From the NCBI GenBank assembly GCA_049652985.1, contig JBASFK010000002.1:310001-374000 (forward strand): a stretch of DNA of 64,000 nt. The letters run 5' to 3'. The translations under genes and the position numbers were made by a program. This document shows positions 25,890-34,018 of this stretch, piece by piece. The notes beneath the pieces are model-generated. The model was not told where the DNA came from, did not search any database, and was given only the letters and a program-made list of their open reading frames with translations. Every line of letters begins with the position of its first letter. The first letter of the stretch is position 1. This DNA comes from UBA7657 sp049652985 (lineage in GTDB: Bacteria; Pseudomonadota; Alphaproteobacteria; Micavibrionales; Micavibrionaceae).

Positions 25890-26765
25890 ATGCAAAACAG
25901 TACACCCGATAACGAAGAACAAACCGGCGCCGATCAGCAAGTGATCGTACGCCTTGCCCGCGACGAGCGTGAAATCGAGGAAGCGCAGCGCCTCCGTTAC
26001 CGTGTTTTTTATGAAGAACTGGCGGCAACAGCGGACAAGGAAATGGCGCTGGTGCGTCTCGACCGCGACGACTTCGACAAATATGCAGATCACCTTGTAG
26101 TCACCGACGAGCGCCGCCCGGCTGGCGACCAGATCGTCGGCACATACCGTCTGCTCCGCCGCGAGCTTGCGATGAAATTCGGTGGCTTCTACAGCAGCAC
26201 TGAGTTCGACATTTCACCGCTCCTGAATTCCGGCCACTCACTGCTCGAGCTTGGACGCTCCTGCGTCATGCCGGAATACCGCACGCGCCCCGTTTTGCAA
26301 CTGCTGTGGCAAGGCATCGCCGATTACATGACCGATCACAAAATTGACCTACTCTTCGGCTGCGCCAGCCTGCACGGCACTGACATCAAGAATATCTCGA
26401 CGCCGCTGTCATACCTGCATCACTACCACCTCGCGCCTGAATATCTGCGCCCGCGTGCGCTCAAGGGCCGCTACATCAACATGAACATTATCCCGAAAGA
26501 AGATATCGACCGCAAACGCGCCTTCGCGAAGCTGCCGCCGCTGATCAAGGGATATTTACGTGTCGGCGCGACCATTGGCGATGGCGCCGTGATCGACGAA
26601 CAATTCAACACCACCGACGTCTGCATCCTGATGCAGACCAGCATGGTCAGCAGCCGCTACCGCAAACATTACGAACGCAAAATTCAAAAATCCCTTTCCG
26701 GCGAGAGTAACGTCGAGCAGTTTTCGCCTCTCCCCAAAGAGCGCGATCCGGATGAACTCATTTAA
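25890..26765 (+). CDS. olsB: L-ornithine N-acyltransferase (ornithine lipid synthesis)
   Basis: 291-aa GNAT-fold acyltransferase that transfers a 3-hydroxyacyl group from acyl carrier protein to ornithine, forming lyso-ornithine lipid. The match is seen in EIEEAQRLRYRVFYEEL (27-43), VTDERRPAGDQIVGTYRLLRRELA, LELGRSCVMPEYRTRPVLQLLWQGIADYM and the LFGCASLHGTD segment. Length is typical. Its 3' end overlaps olsA by 14 nt, so the two enzymes act and are made together. Ornithine lipids are phosphorus-free membrane lipids. Confidence 0.92.
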   Translation: MQNSTPDNEEQTGADQQVIVRLARDEREIEEAQRLRYRVFYEELAATADKEMALVRLDRDDFDKYADHLVVTDERRPAGDQIVGTYRLLRRELAMKFGGFYSSTEFDISPLLNSGHSLLELGRSCVMPEYRTRPVLQLLWQGIADYMTDHKIDLLFGCASLHGTDIKNISTPLSYLHHYHLAPEYLRPRALKGRYINMNIIPKEDIDRKRAFAKLPPLIKGYLRVGATIGDGAVIDEQFNTTDVCILMQTSMVSSRYRKHYERKIQKSLSGESNVEQFSPLPKERDPDELI

Positions 26766-27531
26766 AGCCTGGCTTAAAGTGGCCGCATTCATGGTGTGGT
26801 CGCTTCTGCTCGCGCCAGTGCAGATGATCGTGCTCGCTTTCCACAAAGGCAAATACGCCTACACCATTCCATTCCTGTGGGAAAACGGCGTGCGCGCGAT
26901 CTTTCAAATCCGCTACAGCGTTGAAGGCATTCCGCTGCGCGGGCACCAGGTTTTTTACATGTCGAACCATCTTTCCTATCTCGATGTACCCCTGCTCGGC
27001 AGCATTTTGCCGGCGTCTTTTCTCGCCAAGAGCGAAGTCGAGAACTGGCCCGTGTTCGGTTTTCTCTCGAAGCTCCAGCAGACGGAATTCATCGAGCGCA
27101 AGCGCACTGCCATCGCCAGTGAAACCGGCAAGCTTGCCGAAAAAATCGCGAACGGCCGCAGCCTGATCCTGTTCCCCGAGGGCACATCTACCAGCGGCTA
27201 TGAAGTCGAGCCGTTCAAATCCAGCCTCTTCACGCTTGCACTGGGTTCCGGCAACGAGGATATTTTCCTCCAGCCCGTCACGATCAGTCTTTTGAAAGTC
27301 GGCGGCAAAGTACCCGCGACAAAAGACGAGCGCGACCTTTACGCCTGGCCGCGCGACCTCGACATGGAATTGCCGCGGCACCTGTTCCGTTTTGCGAAAA
27401 CATCCGGCGCGGATTTGCGCGTCACCTTTCACCAGCCCGTCCGCGCCCGCGAGTTTACCGACAGAAAAGTGCTTGCCAAAACCTGTCATGACAGCGTAAG
27501 CAAGGGGCTGAAAGCCGCCCTGGCGGCCTAG
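26752..27531 (+). CDS. olsA: Lyso-ornithine lipid O-acyltransferase (PlsC family)
   Basis: 259-aa membrane-associated acyltransferase completing ornithine lipid by O-acylation. One hydrophobic N-terminal segment (VAAFMVWSLLLAPVQMIVLAF) precedes the catalytic NHLSYLD motif at 72-78 (NHxxxxD) and the substrate-binding FPEGTS at 141-146. It overlaps olsB by 14 nt. Sequence alone would also allow a 1-acyl-glycerol-3-phosphate acyltransferase; the olsB overlap decides the call. Confidence 0.9.
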   Translation: MNSFKAWLKVAAFMVWSLLLAPVQMIVLAFHKGKYAYTIPFLWENGVRAIFQIRYSVEGIPLRGHQVFYMSNHLSYLDVPLLGSILPASFLAKSEVENWPVFGFLSKLQQTEFIERKRTAIASETGKLAEKIANGRSLILFPEGTSTSGYEVEPFKSSLFTLALGSGNEDIFLQPVTISLLKVGGKVPATKDERDLYAWPRDLDMELPRHLFRFAKTSGADLRVTFHQPVRAREFTDRKVLAKTCHDSVSKGLKAALAA

Positions 27532-27547
27532 ATAAAGGGAGACGACC

Positions 27548-27778
27548 ATGGCCAATTTCACACCACAAGAAATCACCCGCCTGCAGGCCTATATGCAGAC
27601 GACCTTCAACAATCCCAATATCTATCTTAAGCCGCGCAAGACCGGCGATTCCGTCGAGGTCGACATCAACGGCGAATTCATCGGCACCATCTACAAGGAC
27701 GAAGAAGACGGCGAAACGTCCTACGATTTCAACATGGCGATTCTCGATATCGACCTGCCGGGGTCCAAGGCCGCCTGA
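27548..27778 (+). CDS. DUF3126 family protein
   Basis: 76-aa acidic cytosolic protein matching the DUF3126 family found in alphaproteobacteria: PQEITRLQAYMQTTFNNPNIYLKPRKTGDSVEVDINGEFIGTIYKDEEDGETSYDFNMAILDIDL. No membrane segment or signal. It starts 16 nt after olsA behind a GGGAGACG ribosome site, so it is probably in the olsBA operon. Function unknown. Confidence 0.85.
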   Translation: MANFTPQEITRLQAYMQTTFNNPNIYLKPRKTGDSVEVDINGEFIGTIYKDEEDGETSYDFNMAILDIDLPGSKAA

Positions 27779-27879
27779 TTTCACTCAGAAAAGCCTTATT
27801 TTCCAAACTCTTTGCCAGCACTGGCTGTAATTTGCTAAAATTACAGGAACGGTCGGTTTGACCTTCGACGGGGCGTTCT

Positions 27880-28332
27880 TTGAGGATTTTCGCGTTTTTA
27901 TTCCTGTTTTCGGGGATTTTCGCGGCCTTTGCGGCTGCTGTCCCGGCGCGTGCGGCCGAGCAGCTGCCCTTTGGCGCCGCGATCGGGGGGTCGTCAGGCC
28001 GGGCGCTTGACCTCTACCTCCAGTCCTCCACAGGCCGGGCGCGTGGCGACCTGCTGGTGGCACCCGCCGATCTGAACGAAGACGGGCTCAGCGAATTCAT
28101 CGTCCGTGACAAGGATTGCGCCCCCGCATGCCGCTTTACGATCCTTGCCGAGAATGATGAAAAGGTCACATCCCTTGGCATCATCGAGGCGCGCGTTCTT
28201 GCCATGGGGGACCGGCATTCGAACGGCGTGCGCACGCTGCTGGCCTATAAAAGCGCCGCCAACGATTACGACTACACGGTTTATGTGTGGGAACCCTCCT
28301 CCGGGCAGTATATGATGGCAGGGCAAAAATGA
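27880..28332 (+). CDS. Small exported protein upstream of secreted paralogue pair
   Basis: 150 aa from a TTG start (no ATG is available at the signal peptide). Residues 1-26 are a signal peptide (FAFLFLFSGIFAAFAAAVPARA). The mature protein has a beta-rich pattern with GDLLVAPADLNEDGLSEFIVRDKDCAPACRFTIL, which resembles a single FG-GAP/VCBS-like repeat with a D-x-N-x-D-G calcium-type loop (DLNEDG) and a CAPAC pair. It is coupled by ATGA to the next gene. Family not recognised with confidence. Confidence 0.62.
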   Translation: MRIFAFLFLFSGIFAAFAAAVPARAAEQLPFGAAIGGSSGRALDLYLQSSTGRARGDLLVAPADLNEDGLSEFIVRDKDCAPACRFTILAENDEKVTSLGIIEARVLAMGDRHSNGVRTLLAYKSAANDYDYTVYVWEPSSGQYMMAGQK

Positions 28333-29819
28333 CCGCCGCGCCCCGCCATAAATTCCGGTTTTCGTTCTGGCTGAAAATTCTTCCTGCCATTCTCTGTCTT
28401 GCCGCCGGCGCGAACACGGCGCGCGCTGAATGCCTGCCGGGCGTGCCCTGCATCGTCGGCGCCACGCCGAACCACCCGCTTATTTACGGCGATGGTCCAA
28501 CCTCACCAGGCGCACCCAACCAGAATAAAGCCACCGGCGGCGGAACGTGTTTGCCGGGTTCGCCCGCGTCCGGCTGCACCTGCGATGCCGATTTCATGAA
28601 CCAGATTTACGCGCGCGCATGGCTGGAGGGACAACGCGATGTCATCAAGTCGGAAGTCCTGATCCGCAAACCGGATTCCATCCTCGAATATACCTGCTTC
28701 AACCAGTTCAACGATCTTGCCGTCACGCGCGCGGCCCCTTTGTTTTCAGAAACGGAGCGCTGGACTGGCGGCGGCCTGTTCGGTAGCCTCGGCAGCAACG
28801 AAATCAGCACGAAAACATTCGCCCTCATAAGCCCGCCGCAGAACCCGGTCGAAGCTATCTTGAAATCATTGTTGCTTGTCGGTGACAGTGGCGGCGGTTT
28901 CGGCGGTGGCGGTCCGGTCGGCGGTGGTGGTGGCGGCGGAAGCGGTGGAGGAGGAGGCCTTGGGGGGGGCTTGGGCGGTGGAGGTGGCATGCCTGCTATA
29001 CCCGGCATACCTGGCCTACCCGGTATACCCAGCATTCCTGGTATACCCGGCGGATTTGGCAGCCAACCTGACGTGGCAGCCATCATCAACGATATCATCG
29101 CGGCGTTGACCGGCCCGAACGGTTTTGTTGGCCTGACCGGTCCCATCACTCCCGGCAATGCTCCCGGCAGCGTTCTGTGCATACCGCATAGCGTCCCCAT
29201 GACCAGCAACTGGCTCGTAGGCTGGATCAACTTCATTCCAATCCCGTGCATAGGCATCGACGTGTATATCGGACCGGATAAACTCAGCACATCCCTGGAA
29301 GTGCTCGTGCGCGAGAGTCTTAATCAATATATCGGCCAGAATTTCAGCCACCGCTTCCTGGGCGGCGCTGCGACGACGCTCGATTACATCGAGATCAGCG
29401 GCGCGGGCGGCTATAATTGCAGCTTTATGGACCAGGTTTATTACCTTTCGAAATGCACCGATATTGTCACCGACGACCGCTTCTGGAGGTTTACTGATCT
29501 GGTCACCGTCGACCCGCGCGTTCTGCCCACCATGTGCACGGACGGCACCAAGATCACGCAGGAAATGATCGACCTTGCAGAGAACAAGGATTACCTCTAC
29601 GTCAATTTCGACCGTGTGTACCACAGCTTCGAACTCCGCGAGCAGCAAGGCGGGGTAATCGGATGCACCCCGCCCGTTCCAACAGGGGTTATCGTCGCGG
29701 TTAAAAGCTTCGCCATGGACATGCTGGGCAACGTCACCGTCATCAGTACTGAGGAAATGCCCGACATGGTCTGCCCCGCGCCAGACTGCCATTACAACGG
29801 AGATATATGCGAACCTTAA
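28329..29819 (+). CDS. Secreted Cys-rich protein with Gly-rich and collagen-like insert
   Basis: 496-aa exported protein, family not recognised. The ATG at 28329 overlaps the previous stop (ATGA); a signal peptide ends near ANTARA. The N-terminal block has paired cysteines (CLPGVPC, CLPGSPASGCTC), then RAWLEGQRDV, KPDSILEYTCF and FSETERW. A Gly-run (about residues 190-220) and PGIPG-type repeats (about 222-243) follow. The C-terminal part (NFSHRFLGGAATTLDYI, CSFMDQVYYLSKCTDIVTDDRFWRFTD) again contains conserved Cys. The next gene shares all these blocks without the insert. Probably surface or periplasmic. Confidence 0.7.
   Translation: MTAAPRHKFRFSFWLKILPAILCLAAGANTARAECLPGVPCIVGATPNHPLIYGDGPTSPGAPNQNKATGGGTCLPGSPASGCTCDADFMNQIYARAWLEGQRDVIKSEVLIRKPDSILEYTCFNQFNDLAVTRAAPLFSETERWTGGGLFGSLGSNEISTKTFALISPPQNPVEAILKSLLLVGDSGGGFGGGGPVGGGGGGGSGGGGGLGGGLGGGGGMPAIPGIPGLPGIPSIPGIPGGFGSQPDVAAIINDIIAALTGPNGFVGLTGPITPGNAPGSVLCIPHSVPMTSNWLVGWINFIPIPCIGIDVYIGPDKLSTSLEVLVRESLNQYIGQNFSHRFLGGAATTLDYIEISGAGGYNCSFMDQVYYLSKCTDIVTDDRFWRFTDLVTVDPRVLPTMCTDGTKITQEMIDLAENKDYLYVNFDRVYHSFELREQQGGVIGCTPPVPTGVIVAVKSFAMDMLGNVTVISTEEMPDMVCPAPDCHYNGDICEP
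28992..29051 (+). repeat. In-frame PGIPG collagen-like tandem repeat
   Basis: Imperfect 9-nt units coding Pro-Gly-Ile / Pro-Gly-Leu triplets, seven Gly/Ser-X-X style units in a row, directly after a Gly-rich tract coded by about 28889-28990. It lies inside the secreted protein gene and is absent from the paralogue next door, so it is an expandable insert. Confidence 0.8.
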
Positions 29820-29899
29820 AAGCCATTTGCGCCAAGGCCCTGTTTTCCTGTAAAATTTTACTTAGGGGCTGGATTTCATTGGTTTCAGCAGGAATGGGC

Positions 29900-30754
29900 A
29901 TGATTTTTCGCGGTTCTAGAAAAGCTGTTTACGTCGCTTTGGCGGCGCTGGCCCTATGCATCTCCATCGCATCGTCCGGTATGGCGGCTTCCTTCCTTCC
30001 CATTGCCGACAGCCCCTGTGATCCTGAATATTATGATTCCCTGCGTTCCCGCGCCTGGCTGGAGGCCCAGCGGGAAATCACGCAGAACCAGAACCTCATC
30101 GTCAAGCCGGACAGCGTTCTTGAATATACCTGCTTCGACCAGTTCGCGAACATCCTGGCCGGGGAAGCCATCAACATGTTCAGTGAAACGCCGCGCTGGG
30201 GGGTCGTTCTGCCTTTCAACAGCATGGACATAGCGCTGCGAAACCTGGTCGGTGGCGCGCTCGATTCTTATATCGCGGTGAATTTCCCGCACACATTTCG
30301 CGGCGGTCGCTCTGTCGATCTCGACTACGTACCGGGCTCGATCAGCGGCATGCCGGGCTCGGCCTATGACTGCACCATGATGCGCGACGTCTGGTATGAA
30401 TCGAAATGCACCGACTTTATCGAAGACGATGAAAATGACGGCTTTTTCACCTTTGAAAACTATCGCGACACGGACGACAAACGCGTCCGGCCCGACCCGT
30501 GTCCCGGCATTCCGGGACGCTGGGAAGATGAGATAAACCTGGCCACCGTCAACCCCTTCACGCCGTGGGAAGAGGACAACCAGCCCACGTTCTTCGGGCT
30601 GCTGGAAGGCTGCAGTAACAACACCTTTCAGCTTGAAACCGGCGTGATCGTCACCCGCTCGAAACAGGAGCCGCTCCGGTACCGGGAAAGGGTCTGCGTG
30701 CCTGCAGGCTGCCGCTACGTCCCCAGCGGCTTTAACAACGGAAGCTGCCAGTAG
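29900..30754 (+). CDS. Secreted Cys-containing paralogue of the preceding gene
   Basis: 284-aa exported protein. I prefer ATG 29900 (AGGA six bases before), giving a signal peptide MIFRGSRKAVYVALAALALC...GMAA; the frame opens earlier at 29807, overlapping the previous gene. It is a paralogue of that gene: RAWLEAQREI, KPDSVLEYTCF, FSETPRW, SYIAVNFPHTFRGGRSVDLDYV and CTMMRDVWYESKCTDFIEDD align with its blocks, and the Gly/collagen-like insert is missing. The C-terminus is Cys-rich (CPGIPGRW, LLEGCSNN, RERVCVPAGCRYV). Function unknown; a shared envelope structure with its neighbour is likely. Confidence 0.7.
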   Translation: MIFRGSRKAVYVALAALALCISIASSGMAASFLPIADSPCDPEYYDSLRSRAWLEAQREITQNQNLIVKPDSVLEYTCFDQFANILAGEAINMFSETPRWGVVLPFNSMDIALRNLVGGALDSYIAVNFPHTFRGGRSVDLDYVPGSISGMPGSAYDCTMMRDVWYESKCTDFIEDDENDGFFTFENYRDTDDKRVRPDPCPGIPGRWEDEINLATVNPFTPWEEDNQPTFFGLLEGCSNNTFQLETGVIVTRSKQEPLRYRERVCVPAGCRYVPSGFNNGSCQ

Positions 30755-30855
30755 TAACCGGCTAAAGACCCCCTCCCCCCCTTAGTCATTGCCAAATCGC
30801 GTCATATGGCCTTATATCTACTGCTGAAAACAAGGCTTTAGAGACATTCCGGCAT

Positions 30856-32160
30856 ATGATGCTTCAGCTTTATAAATCGGTATCCGGGGCGAGCGGACCC
30901 CTGTTTCGCGCCCTTCTGTCTGCCCGGGCGCGTGATGGCAAGGAAGCCCCTGCCCATATGGGCGAGCGGCTGGGCAAGGCCAGCCTTGAGCGTCCTGCGG
31001 CCCCAGTGGTCTGGATTCATGCCGCCAGCGTCGGGGAATCGCAATCCGCCCTCATCCTGGTCGAACGGCTTATAGCCCTGATCCCGGCCGCGCGCATCCT
31101 GATGACCACCGGCACGGTTTCCTCGGCGGGCATGATACGCAAAAAACTCCCCGAAGGCGCCATCCACCAGTTTTATCCCGTCGATCACCCGGCATGGGTC
31201 AAAGAATTCCTCGATCACTGGCGGCCCGATCTCGTGCTCTGGATGGAATCCGAACTCTGGCCGAACATGCTCACCGACATCGCGCGGCGCGGCATCCCCG
31301 CCATTCTCGTGAACGCGCGGCTGTCGGAAAAATCTTTCGCCCGCTGGTCGTGGATCCGGGGCACGGCAAAAGAAATCCTCGGCGCGTTCTCGTTAATCCT
31401 GTCCCAGAGCGAAAAAGAGGCGGAGCGTTTTCGTGCGCTCAGGGCAAAGAATGTCCACGCGACGGGCAACATAAAATACAGCGCGCGGCCGCTGCCCTTT
31501 GATGATAACGACCTCAAAACAATCACCGGCGCTATCGGCCAACGGCCGGTCTGGCTTTACGCCAGCTCGCACAAGGGCGAAGAGGCGCTCGCCTGCCGCG
31601 TCCATCAAAAACTGAAAGCACAGTTCCCCGAACTCCTGACGATCATCGTGCCCCGCCACCCGGAGCGCCGCGATGAAATCGCCGAAACCTGTCGGCAGGC
31701 GGGCCTTTCATTTCTCCTGCGCGGCGCGGCAAAAACGCCACCCGCTTATGAAACCGACATATATATAGCCGACACGTTCGGCGAGCTTGGCCTGTTCTAT
31801 CGCCTTGCGCCGCTGGCCTGCATCGGTCGCTCATTCAGCGACGACGGCGGCGGCGGCCACAACCCGATCGAGGCGGCCCAGCTCAACTGCGCCGTTCTTT
31901 ACGGCCCGCATGTGCAGTTCCAGCAAACTTTATTCGAGGATCTCAGTAATTCAGGCGGTGCGCTTGGGGTCACGGACGAGCGCGAGCTTGGCAATATTAT
32001 AAGCAGCCTGCTGTCCGACCCGCAGAAAATGACAGCGATGCAGCAGCGCGGCCTTGAGTTTGCCCGCTCGCAATCGAAAATCGTGGACGCGACAATTGAG
32101 CTCATCTCTCCCTACCTCGATTTTTCCAGTGATAAAATGCGGGGGCGCGCATGCCGCTGA
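30856..32160 (+). CDS. waaA: 3-deoxy-D-manno-octulosonic acid transferase (Kdo transferase)
   Basis: 434-aa GT30 inner-membrane-associated glycosyltransferase that adds Kdo to lipid IVA. It matches through WIHAASVGESQSALILVERLI, ILMTTGTVSSAGMI, HQFYPVDHPAWVKEFLDHWRPDLVLWMESELWPNML (the acidic catalytic region), ILVNARLSEKSF and the C-terminal DTFGELGLFYRLAPLACIGRSFSDDGGGGHNPIEAAQLNCAVLYGPH. Overlaps lpxK by 10 nt; first gene of waaA-lpxK-acyltransferase. Confidence 0.95.
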   Translation: MMLQLYKSVSGASGPLFRALLSARARDGKEAPAHMGERLGKASLERPAAPVVWIHAASVGESQSALILVERLIALIPAARILMTTGTVSSAGMIRKKLPEGAIHQFYPVDHPAWVKEFLDHWRPDLVLWMESELWPNMLTDIARRGIPAILVNARLSEKSFARWSWIRGTAKEILGAFSLILSQSEKEAERFRALRAKNVHATGNIKYSARPLPFDDNDLKTITGAIGQRPVWLYASSHKGEEALACRVHQKLKAQFPELLTIIVPRHPERRDEIAETCRQAGLSFLLRGAAKTPPAYETDIYIADTFGELGLFYRLAPLACIGRSFSDDGGGGHNPIEAAQLNCAVLYGPHVQFQQTLFEDLSNSGGALGVTDERELGNIISSLLSDPQKMTAMQQRGLEFARSQSKIVDATIELISPYLDFSSDKMRGRACR

Positions 32161-33149
32161 AGACGCCCTCCTTCTGGTACCGCAGCGGCGGCACTCCTTC
32201 TCTCAGAGAAAAAATTCTCTCTCCCTTTTCATTCCTCTACCGTATCGGCTATGAAATCCACCAGCATTCCATCACGCCTGAAACGCTCGATATTCCCGTG
32301 ATCTGCATCGGCAATATCAACGCGGGCGGCACCGGCAAAACGCCCGCTGCCATAGCGCTCATGGACGTCATCCGCAAAAACAATCTTGCCGCCAAGCCCT
32401 TCTTCCTCCTGCGCGGTTATGGCGGCGGCGAGCGCGGGCCGCTGCTCGTCGATACGAGCAAACATAATTCATGGAGCACCGGCGACGAGGCTTTGATCCT
32501 GGCGTCCCGTGCGCCCACTGTCATTGCCGTTGACAGGGTGAAGGGCGCGCAGCTGGCCGAGCGGCATCACGCGGATATGGTGCTGATGGATGACGGGCTG
32601 CAAAATCCCGGCATTCACAAAAATATCAAGGTCGTCGTCATCAACGGCGATATGGGTTTCGGCAATGGCCGGATGCTTCCGGCTGGCCCGCTGCGTGAAC
32701 CATTGCACAAGGGTCTTGCCCGCGCCGACCTGTTCATCCTGATCGGCGAGGACAAGCGCGGCGTCGCGGCGTCGCTGCCCGCAGACAAACCGCTTGTCCG
32801 GGCGCATATGGAACCCGATCTTCCCGCGCCACTGCCAAAAGATAAAAAATACATCGCCTTCGCGGGGCTGGGATACCCGGAGAAATTCTTCGCGTTCGCG
32901 CGTGACAAGCTTGGTCTCGACATCGTCAAGACCATCAGCTTTCCTGATCATTATCCCTACAGCGAGGCCGATATCGCCAATCTCCGCGCCCGCGCACTGG
33001 AGTGGAACGCTGAACTCCTGACCACGAAAAAGGATCTTCTGCGCCTGCCTGCAGCCGAAAGAGAAACGATTCATACAGCCGATGTAAGGCTGGCATGGGA
33101 AGACGAAGCCGCGCTGGCGGATTTCCTGAAAACCAGGCTCTCTCAATGA
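32151..33149 (+). CDS. lpxK: Tetraacyldisaccharide 4'-kinase
   Basis: 332-aa membrane-associated kinase adding the 4' phosphate in lipid A synthesis. The N-terminal region SFWYRSGGTPSL...LLSPFSFLYRIGYEIHQ leads to the P-loop NINAGGTGKTPAAIALM. Further matches are LRGYGGGERGPLLVD, STGDEALILASRAPTVIAVDRVKGAQ, MDDGLQNPGIHKNI and GNGRMLPAGPLREPL. Starts in the last codons of waaA and ends by ATGA overlap with the acyltransferase gene. Confidence 0.95.
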   Translation: MPLKTPSFWYRSGGTPSLREKILSPFSFLYRIGYEIHQHSITPETLDIPVICIGNINAGGTGKTPAAIALMDVIRKNNLAAKPFFLLRGYGGGERGPLLVDTSKHNSWSTGDEALILASRAPTVIAVDRVKGAQLAERHHADMVLMDDGLQNPGIHKNIKVVVINGDMGFGNGRMLPAGPLREPLHKGLARADLFILIGEDKRGVAASLPADKPLVRAHMEPDLPAPLPKDKKYIAFAGLGYPEKFFAFARDKLGLDIVKTISFPDHYPYSEADIANLRARALEWNAELLTTKKDLLRLPAAERETIHTADVRLAWEDEAALADFLKTRLSQ

Positions 33150-34018
33150 AACGGCTGCGCTATCTCCTCGAAGCCATCGTTCTTTATAGCTTTTATGGCC
33201 TGTGCTCGCTCCTCCCCCCGGTTACGGCGTCGAATTTCGGCGGGTTCATAGGCCGCACGGTGGGCCCTCGCCTTGCCGCCTCGCGCAAGGCGCACAGGAA
33301 TCTCGACGCGGCGATTCCCGGCATCTCTGCTGTTGAAAAACAAAAAATCATAACGCAGATGTGGGACAATCTCGGCCGCGTCATGGCGGAATACCCGCAT
33401 CTTGAAGCTATCGCCAGGACCCGCGTCACGATCGTCAATGAAGAGATCATCAAAAAAATCGTAGATGCAGCGCAAGGGGCCGTTTTCGTCGCCGCGCACC
33501 AGGGGAACTGGGAAGTGGATATGACGACCCTGCATGTGCGCTTCAACGTCATTCCCAGCCTGACCTACCGTGCGCCTAACAACCCGATGACCGACCGGCT
33601 TCTTGAACGCGCGCGCACGCTCGGCGGGCGGATCAAGGCCATTCCAAAAGCGAGGTCGAGCGGCCGCGACCTGATGAACGTGATGCGGCACAAGGAATAT
33701 CTCGGCATCCTGATCGATCAGAAATACCACGAAGGCATCGCGGTGAATTTCTTCGGTCGACCGGCGATGACCAACCCGGTCGCCGTCATGCTATGCCAGA
33801 AATACAATACATCGCTCATCCCCGTGCAGAACCGCCGCACCGGGCCCGCGCAGTTCGAAGTCACAGCCTACCCGCCTGTCGCGCTGTTCGGCGATAACGG
33901 CGAAGCCCTGCCGGTTGAAACCGTGCTGGCGACCATCAACGGTATGATCGAGGAATGGATCAGGCAGGAGCCTGGCCAGTGGCTATGGCTCCACCGCCGC
34001 TGGGATATGCAGAAATAA
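33146..34018 (+). CDS. Lipid A biosynthesis (late) acyltransferase, LpxL/HtrB family
   Basis: 290-aa lysophospholipid-acyltransferase-fold enzyme. ATG 33146 overlaps the lpxK stop; the frame extends to 33095 only within lpxK. An N-terminal membrane helix (LLEAIVLYSFYGLCSLL) is followed by FVAAHQGNWEVDM, the H-x4-D/E catalytic motif of LpxL-type enzymes, and later ILIDQKYHEGIAVNFFGRPA. It probably adds the secondary acyl chain to Kdo2-lipid IVA after WaaA. The stop immediately adjoins the stop of the opposing phosphodiesterase gene. Confidence 0.9.
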   Translation: MKRLRYLLEAIVLYSFYGLCSLLPPVTASNFGGFIGRTVGPRLAASRKAHRNLDAAIPGISAVEKQKIITQMWDNLGRVMAEYPHLEAIARTRVTIVNEEIIKKIVDAAQGAVFVAAHQGNWEVDMTTLHVRFNVIPSLTYRAPNNPMTDRLLERARTLGGRIKAIPKARSSGRDLMNVMRHKEYLGILIDQKYHEGIAVNFFGRPAMTNPVAVMLCQKYNTSLIPVQNRRTGPAQFEVTAYPPVALFGDNGEALPVETVLATINGMIEEWIRQEPGQWLWLHRRWDMQK

